Assembly: GCF_030464885.1 (NCBI RefSeq)
Contig: NZ_JALPRJ010000076.1
Span: forward strand, 1 to 37,755
Direction: 5' to 3'
DNA length: 37,755 nt
From: Caballeronia sp. SEWSISQ10-4 2
GTDB lineage: Bacteria; Pseudomonadota; Gammaproteobacteria; Burkholderiales; Burkholderiaceae
Below are positions 33,131 through 37,755 of this stretch, piece by piece. Each line of letters begins with the position of its first letter. Position 1 is the stretch's first letter. Below the pieces are notes generated by a model. It saw only the letters and a list, made by a program, of their open reading frames with translations. It made no database searches and had not been told where the DNA came from. A program made the position numbers and the translations under genes.

Positions 33131-34459
33131 GTGCCACAATCATCTGGACGTTTTCGAACAGTCTCCTGCGGGACTGCCGATTCAGCGCAGTCGGCTATGC
33201 TGCCGCAGCCGGACACTCAGCGCCGCCTGATCTGCGTTGCCCGCGCACCGAATGAGTTGCTCCTGGCGCATGTGCGCGCAGCTGGCTGGGAGGTCACCGT
33301 CGCGAGAACTGTTCCCGGCGCGGAGGCCGCGACAAAGGAATCCCGCGTTGCCGCAGGTCTCATCGATTTCGACGGTTTCACGCCCCGCGACTGTGCGGCC
33401 CTCAGGGCATGCCTGAGCCAGCCGACCATCGGCTGGGTCGCCGTCACTGCCGCGGGCCAATCGGCAAGCCATGCGGTGCGCGATCTGATTCGGAGTTATT
33501 GCTTTGATTACGTCACCATGCCGTTGTCTCATGAATCGATCTCCCATGTGCTCGGGCACGCTCGCGGCATGGCGGCGTTAAATTGTGTTGACACCCCCGC
33601 CAAAACTACCGTCACAGGCAACCACGAGATGGTTGGCACCTGTGAGGCGATGCAATCCCTTTTCAGCACAATCCGCAAGGTCGCTAACACGAACGCCAGC
33701 GTGTTCATTTGCGGCGAGTCGGGTACCGGCAAGGAGCTCACCGCCCTCGCGATCCACGAGCGCTCGCCGCGCCGCAAGGCGCCGTTCGTCGCGATCAACT
33801 GCGGTGCGATTCCGCAGCACCTGCTTCAGTCGGAACTGTTCGGCTACGAACGCGGCGCGTTCACGGGCGCGGACCAGCGCAAAATCGGGCGCATCGAAGC
33901 AGCGAACGGCGGCACCCTCTTTCTCGACGAAATCGGCGACATGCCGCTTGAAGCGCAGGTAAGCCTGTTGCGCTTCCTGCAGGAGGGCAAGATCGAACGG
34001 CTGGGCGGCCACGAATCGCTCTGCGTTGACATCCGTGTGATTTCGGCGACTCACGTCGACCTCGAAGCTGCAATACACGCCGGACGTTTCCGTGCCGACC
34101 TGTTCCACCGCCTGTGCGTGCTGCACGTCGACGAGCCGCCGCTGCGCGCGCGCGGCAGGGACATCGAAATTCTCGCGCATCACATCCTGCACAAGTTCAA
34201 GAAGGACGGCACCCACACGATTCGCGGCTTCACGGCGTCGGCGATCGAGGCGATGAACAACTACTCCTGGCCCGGCAATGTGCGCGAGCTAATCAATCGC
34301 GTGCGCCGCGCGATCGTGATGACTGAAGCCAGGCTGCTCTCGCCCGAAGATCTCGATCTCGAATCCTTCGTCGGCGTGGAGGTGACAACGCTTGACCATA
34401 TGCGCGACATGGCGGAGCGCAGCGCGATCGAAACCGCATTGTTGCACCACGATCACTGA
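33131..34459 (+). CDS. VpsR-like sigma-54-dependent activator, truncated by TGA
   Basis: A 442-aa enhancer-binding protein of the VpsR/FleQ-like type. Residues about 32-145 form a receiver-like domain without a clear phosphorylatable Asp site. The AAA+ domain follows, with Walker A GESGTGKE (195-202), GAFTGA (242-247, the sigma-54 contact loop), Walker B GTLFLDEIGD (261-270) and FRADLFHRL. Translation ends at TGA 34457-34459, shortly after an alpha-helical linker. In the same frame after the stop, 47 more codons encode a Fis-type helix-turn-helix (AALQISRVTLYRLMVAHGMR), so the gene normally ended at 34603. The GTG start at 33131 has GGGGGA upstream. VpsR-type relatives answer to cyclic di-GMP and control polysaccharide genes; position suggests control of the tad operon. 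Confidence 0.85.
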   Translation: MPQSSGRFRTVSCGTADSAQSAMLPQPDTQRRLICVARAPNELLLAHVRAAGWEVTVARTVPGAEAATKESRVAAGLIDFDGFTPRDCAALRACLSQPTIGWVAVTAAGQSASHAVRDLIRSYCFDYVTMPLSHESISHVLGHARGMAALNCVDTPAKTTVTGNHEMVGTCEAMQSLFSTIRKVANTNASVFICGESGTGKELTALAIHERSPRRKAPFVAINCGAIPQHLLQSELFGYERGAFTGADQRKIGRIEAANGGTLFLDEIGDMPLEAQVSLLRFLQEGKIERLGGHESLCVDIRVISATHVDLEAAIHAGRFRADLFHRLCVLHVDEPPLRARGRDIEILAHHILHKFKKDGTHTIRGFTASAIEAMNNYSWPGNVRELINRVRRAIVMTEARLLSPEDLDLESFVGVEVTTLDHMRDMAERSAIETALLHHDH

Positions 34460-34603
34460 GTGGGCTGGGCGGTGGCAGCACTGCAAATCTCGCGCGTCAC
34501 CCTGTATCGGCTGATGGTTGCGCATGGCATGCGTGACCCAGTGGACACGGCTGCTTACGATGGAGATGATGACGATGCGGCTAAGGAACAGCGCCGGGAA
34601 TAA
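34460..34603 (+). pseudogene. severed Fis-type DNA-binding end of the sigma-54 activator
   Basis: These 47 codons follow the TGA of the activator in frame and without any gap. They encode the expected C-terminal helix-turn-helix (VAALQISRVTLYRLM) and an acidic tail (DGDDDDAAKEQRRE) ending in TAA. A GTG directly after the TGA could in theory restart translation but has no ribosome site of its own. Without this part the activator would lack its specific DNA-binding domain. Confidence 0.75.
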
Positions 34604-34849
34604 TCCGTCTGATCTGAGGCTTTCCGATGTCGTCAAAACGAGATGGTGTTTGGCAGCCTCCATGCCGTTTGTTCAAAGTAGAGGACATGACCAAACCGAT
34701 ACGCGACAACGAACTGTATGCTCGCAGACGTTATGTAAAAATATTTCGTTATGCCATGCATTTCCACTAGCAACCCATTCTCGCGCAACCCAACTCATTG
34801 GGGCTGCGTGTCAACCCCGACAGTTGCGCACGCGTCCCAACGAATACAT
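34604..34849. other. gene-free spacer after the activator
   Basis: Short open frames only; none has recognisable features. The composition is less GC-rich than in the tad operon. Confidence 0.4.
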
Positions 34850-34889
34850 TTATTTTTCCATCCTAGACATAATGGTCGCTCGCAAATGG

Positions 34890-35040
34890 ACACTGTGCAG
34901 AATCGGCCGAAAGGGATCCTTGCGGTGATCAACACGGCCTCGCTCATCGGAACACCAGTGTTGTTGATGACAGTCGGCAGCCAGTTGGTAAGCCGGTAAT
35001 ACACCAGCAGGCTCATGAAGAAAGTCAGCCACTCAACCAA
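34890..35040 (-). pseudogene. MFS aromatic-acid transporter fragment
   Basis: The minus strand encodes about 50 residues, VEWLTFFMSLLVYYRLTNWL then PTVINNTGVPMSEAVLITAR and IPFG, which read like the middle of an AAHS-type (4-hydroxybenzoate/benzoate) MFS symporter, at the start of its second six-helix half. No in-frame continuation to either side is visible, so this is a short relic of a 430-450-residue transporter. The identification rests on remembered family sequence. Confidence 0.6.
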
Positions 35041-35166
35041 ATGGCTTTGGGAGCCGCTGCAAGTATTTTGCAGCGTTTAACCAACCAATCAACCAAGCCA
35101 TGTCGACCTAACGCGGCGCGACACTTTCGGCCTTTTCGTATTCAACGCATCCCTTGCCAGGTCTAG

Positions 35167-35439
35167 TCAGCACTCCCCTTTCTTTGCGTGCCCGGGCGGA
35201 CAGTGGTCACGACCATGATGATGGTGATGCTCTTCCCATTCTTCGCGGTCCCAATAACGGCGGCCGTCCCAATACCGGTCGCCCTGCCAGCCCGGAACGA
35301 CGACGACAGGCGCAGGCACTACAACAACGGGCCCCGGAACACCGACATTGATTCCGACACTGACATCAACCGCATGCGCGGCACCAGACAGGGCAATCCC
35401 AATGCCGGCAAACACCAGCGCGATAAATGAACGTTTCAT
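35167..35439 (-). CDS. small exported protein with His run and CPPGHAKKGEC end
   Basis: A 90-aa protein with a signal peptide (MKRSFIALVFAGIGIALSGA, cleavage likely after AHA). The mature part has a valine-proline repeat (GPVVVVPAPVVVVPG), an aromatic-charged stretch (RYWDGRRYWDREEWEE), five histidines and the C-terminal CPPGHAKKGEC. The histidines and two cysteines suggest metal binding or a disulfide, but no function is known to me. The ATG at 35439 has AGGT 7 bases upstream; the frame opens earlier but the signal peptide begins here. It shares its end motif with the lipoprotein at 36680-36847. Confidence 0.8.
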   Translation of the reverse strand: MKRSFIALVFAGIGIALSGAAHAVDVSVGINVGVPGPVVVVPAPVVVVPGWQGDRYWDGRRYWDREEWEEHHHHHGRDHCPPGHAKKGEC

Positions 35440-35934
35440 TGTTTTACCTATAAAAAAACTCAAACTTGTCATCTCGTTCAAAGCGCGAGAGCGGTTGGCA
35501 AACGGGCACATGATAGACGTACCCGTAACGTACCCTGCGATTCATCGAGTGGAACGGTATCAGATCAGCCGACACCGGCGATGGCGTTGTATCGACTCAC
35601 ACTCGTTGAGCAGTGAGAACATCGGACTGCATCGGGTTGCCGCTGATAGGTAATGGTACGAATCAAACCGTCCGTCATCTGCACGCGTTGGAACCGTGGC
35701 GACTAACGGAAGGATGTGATCGGTTGCTGCCCTGTGTTGTCCATCACGATCTAACGGGCGGCGACCCTACGTTATCGATAGAACGGCTCCGATCTGCACG
35801 ACTTGTCAGATAGCAGCATCCGAAGCCACACCATTCGGCACAGCATGCCGGTTACGGCTCGTTGCAATTTGCTGGAAAAGCTTACAGCATCTTTCCGCAT
35901 CCTTCGCGAACACAACAACAACGGAGGACTTCCC
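35440..35934. other. 0.5-kb divergent intergenic region
   Basis: It lies between the minus-strand exported protein gene and the plus-strand DUF4382-type remnant. No convincing open frame or structure was seen; promoters for both are expected here. Confidence 0.45.
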
Positions 35935-36629
35935 ATGAAGACGATACTGAAGTCACTGGCGTGCGTGCTGGCGGTTCCGATGGTGCTTACTGGATGCGGC
36001 GGCGCGGGCGGAGACGGTGGCAGTAACGCCACCAGCACGCTTCATGTGGCGATGACGGATTCACCGTCTTGCGGTTTTGACCACGCCTATGTGACGGTTA
36101 GCAAGGTGCGGGTCAATATGAATGCGCAGGCGCCGACAGCAACGGACAGTTCGTGCTGACGCCTCTGGTGCAGAGTTCGACTAACGGCAATTACGATGTC
36201 GTTGTCGTCCAAAACGGCTTTGCAACGGGTATCGTCCGCTCCGTGCCGGTAACGGTGAATACATCGACTGCCATAGCTACTTCGTCGGCACCAATCGCGT
36301 TGCCTACCTCCGTCATGCACGTCGCGAGCGGTACGGTGGTGCCAGTCAGCGCGCAAGCCATCGTGCGTGCGTTGCAATCGATTAGCGGAATTAGTTACGA
36401 AATCGTCAGCGCGAACGCCAACCTGGATACCGGCGCATATGCGTTGAACCTGCCTGCGGCTCCGCCGTTGGTCGGCACCTACACGGGGAGTTTACCTTTT
36501 GCGCTGTCTGCAGCCATCAATGAGGCAGGCCAGTACATCGCAGAAGCCGATAGGGTGAGCGGCACAACGCAATCGTCCGCTGTCAACGTGTCGAAAAGCG
36601 ATCGGATGAACGTCAACTTCAGTTTCTAA
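35935..36629 (+). pseudogene. DUF4382-type lipoprotein gene with internal deletion
   Basis: The ATG at 35935 follows GGAGG at 7 bases and starts a lipoprotein signal (lipobox LTGC) and the DUF4382 opening STLHVAMTDSPSCGFDHAYV then TVSKVRVN. Translation stops at about 36159 after a frame change. A second frame from about 36140 encodes the C-terminal part (GQFVLTPLVQSSTNGNYDVV and onward to MNVNFSF, TAA-type stop at 36629), which in full-length relatives lies some 150-200 residues further along. So the middle of the gene has been deleted and the remaining halves are out of frame. The gene is probably dead. Confidence 0.78.
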
Positions 36630-36646
36630 CTTCTATTACCTGACGA

Positions 36647-36668
36647 AGGAAGGGCCCGCGCCCTTCCT
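36647..36668. terminator. hairpin between DUF4382 remnant and small lipoprotein gene
   Basis: AGGAAGGGC (36647-36655) pairs exactly with GCCCTTCCT (36660-36668) over a four-base loop, 18 bases after the stop codon of the remnant. No U-tract follows; the ribosome site of the next gene starts two bases later, so the hairpin could also affect that gene's translation. Confidence 0.5.
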
Positions 36669-36679
36669 CGGAGAACAAC

Positions 36680-36847
36680 ATGAGGAAAATTTTCTGTCTG
36701 TTGATAGCGAGCGCCGGTCTGTTAAGCGGCTGTGCCGTTTATTTGCCGGATGAGCCGGGCATGGTCGTCATGCCACAAGGCAAGCCTCATGGTGGTCCGG
36801 GCAACGATTTTTGTCCACCGGGACAAGCGAAGAAGGGGAATTGCTGA
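36680..36847 (+). CDS. small lipoprotein with CPPGQAKKGNC end
   Basis: A 55-aa protein starting at the ATG at 36680 behind GGAG (6-base spacing). It has a lipoprotein signal with lipobox LSGC (Cys at about residue 18), a short linker rich in Pro, Gly and Met, and the C-terminal CPPGQAKKGNC, nearly the same as the end of the exported protein at 35167-35439. It is probably anchored in the outer membrane. Function unknown to me. Confidence 0.78.
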   Translation: MRKIFCLLIASAGLLSGCAVYLPDEPGMVVMPQGKPHGGPGNDFCPPGQAKKGNC

Positions 36848-37002
36848 TGTGCGACGCCGCTGTGACGGGCGAGATACCGGGTTGCAGTCCTGTAATGATC
36901 CTACGTGACACGATAGCATGACAGCCACAACACATAGCGAACGCCCACCTATCGGATTGGCCGGAAGAATGCCATAGCGACTCCCCTTCCATTGCAGGTC
37001 TT

Positions 37003-37293
37003 TTAGGCTGCAGGTTTAACGGCAGTGTGCTTCCCCTTGTTACTGTGCGGACTCGGGTGTGACTGAGCATGTGTACTGGCCCGGTCCCCGGCACGCGCCA
37101 GCCCCTTATCTCGGTCCGCCGAGATCGGGCTGTTGGTGTTGCTGACGCCCTTGCTGCTCATATGACCGGCGGAGGAACCACCCGCGTTACCTCCGGCACC
37201 GCCACTTCCTCCGCTGCGAGCGTAGCTGGACAAAGACGATACGCCCAGCAGGCCGACTAGTGCGACTGCAACTAATCGAGTTGTTGAGATCAT
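37003..37293 (-). CDS. small exported glycine/serine-rich protein
   Basis: A 96-aa protein with a signal peptide (MISTTRLVAVALVGLLGVSS, likely cut after SYA) and a low-complexity mature part: SGGSGGAGGNAGGSS, then a polar stretch with ISADRDKGLARAGDRAS and a Lys-His-rich end. The ATG at 37293 has an excellent AAGGAG at 6 bases, so it is very likely expressed. Small glycine-rich exported proteins of this kind are common in the group and mostly unstudied; no function can be given. Confidence 0.78.
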   Translation of the reverse strand: MISTTRLVAVALVGLLGVSSLSSYARSGGSGGAGGNAGGSSAGHMSSKGVSNTNSPISADRDKGLARAGDRASTHAQSHPSPHSNKGKHTAVKPAA

Positions 37294-37499
37294 ATTATTC
37301 TCCTTGAAGCATTTGTCGTGGGCGCTTGAATTGTATGGTCGACATGCGGCGCATGAGCTGCCCGAGTGTAATGATCTGTAACGCCGATTCCGGTCGCTGT
37401 CCGCTCGGGCAGGAGGCACTTAGTCGTGTGTCAGCGAAAGCGGCTACCTTCAATCGTACAGGCCAGAAATTAAACCTGTGGCCGGCGACGGGAAGTGAG

Positions 37500-37516
37500 C
37501 GGGTTGTTGTGCAATT
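37500..37516 (+). mobile_element. possible left terminal repeat of an IS6-family element
   Basis: GGGTTGTTGTGCAATT lies 64 bases before the transposase ATG. IS26, a well-studied IS6-family member, has a GGCACTGTTGCAAA end at the same distance from its transposase start. The match is loose and the right end is outside the window. Confidence 0.35.
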
Positions 37517-37563
37517 CGGATGCATCGGTCTGTTACGCTCAAGCTTTTGATGAGCACGGGCCA

Positions 37564-37755
37564 ATGGGTAAGTTGAAAGGCATCGACGGATCGTTCAACG
37601 GGCGCCACTTCGACCGAGAAATTATCGTCCTTTGCGTGCGTTGGTACTTGCGTTACAAGCTCAGCTTTCGAGACCTCACTGAAATGATGGCCGAGCGCGC
37701 TCTGTCGCTGGCGCACACTACGATCATGCGCTGGGTGAAGCATTTCACGCCGGAG
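37564..37755 (+). CDS. IS6-family transposase (N-terminal part, runs off window)
   Basis: The first 64 codons of a transposase: after MGKLKGIDGSFNGRHFDREI comes VLCVRWYLRYKLSFRDLTEM, then MAERALSLAHTTIMRWVKHF, the helix-turn-helix end of IS6-family enzymes, just before the DDE domain. The frame is open to the window end, so the element may be complete. A different, decayed IS6-type remnant lies at 16282-16560. Confidence 0.88.
   Translation, partial: MGKLKGIDGSFNGRHFDREIIVLCVRWYLRYKLSFRDLTEMMAERALSLAHTTIMRWVKHFTPE

Noticed and set aside
33578..34216. 212-codon minus-strand open frame opposite the sigma-54 activator
   Set aside because: Antisense shadow of the AAA+ domain coding sequence.
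34457..34459. TGA as selenocysteine or programmed read-through codon
   Set aside because: No SECIS-like hairpin or other recoding signal is evident, and this protein family does not use selenocysteine; a nonsense mutation is simpler.
35068..35100. Short repeated ACCAACCAATCAACCAA-like run
   Set aside because: A short low-complexity tract without regular period; too small for a repeat array.

Overview
The window looks like a chromosome or megaplasmid segment from Burkholderiaceae sensu lato (Burkholderia, Paraburkholderia or Caballeronia type). This is inferred from high-GC coding sequence, the exopolysaccharide genes, a full tad/cpa (Flp, type IVb) pilus operon with an extra AAA+ ATPase gene, a VpsR-like sigma-54 activator and a DUF4382-type lipoprotein remnant. 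No rRNA, tRNA or CRISPR array was seen.

Layout. 1-1730: decayed insertion sequences (an IS4/IS5-type and an IS110-type transposase, both frameshifted) and one strong hairpin. 1734-14054: an exopolysaccharide locus. It holds a PAP2 phosphatase (-), a Wzy/WaaL-type polymerase or ligase and a second PAP2 protein (+), then on the minus strand a run read from right to left: a 66-aa unknown protein, a Wzc-type tyrosine autokinase, GT4, GT2, a Wzx-type flippase and GT4. A Crp-like regulator precedes the run and an AraC-type regulator (15130-16149) is divergent from it. No priming glycosyltransferase, Wza exporter or Wzb phosphatase is present, so the locus is incomplete here or shares them with another locus. 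16282-17912: a scar of IS6 and group II intron fragments, into which a TetR regulator gene now reads. 18116-18859: an isoprenylcysteine methyltransferase-type membrane protein.

19141-31833 (all minus strand, transcribed right to left) is a complete Flp/Tad pilus operon: three tandem flp pilin genes (two encode identical proteins), prepilin peptidase CpaA/TadV, an uncharacterised winged-helix-like AAA+ ATPase, CpaB/RcpC, secretin CpaC/RcpA, a small lipoprotein, CpaE/TadZ, CpaF/TadA, TadB, TadC, TadE and TadG. Together these encode pilin, processing enzyme, outer-membrane channel, motor, inner-membrane platform and pseudopilins. Across a 1.3-kb gene-free gap, a VpsR-like sigma-54 activator gene carries an in-frame TGA just before its Fis-type DNA-binding helix-turn-helix.

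34604-37755 is an accessory, decaying tail: an aromatic-acid MFS transporter fragment, small secreted proteins (two sharing a C-terminal CPPGxAKKGxC motif), a DUF4382 lipoprotein gene with a large internal deletion, a glycine-rich exported protein, and the start of an IS6-family transposase running off the window. The most notable observations are the nonsense codon in the activator, the triplicated pilin genes with conserved leaders, the unexplained Tad-associated ATPase, the CPPGxAKKGxC protein pair and the mobile-element fusion of TetR.
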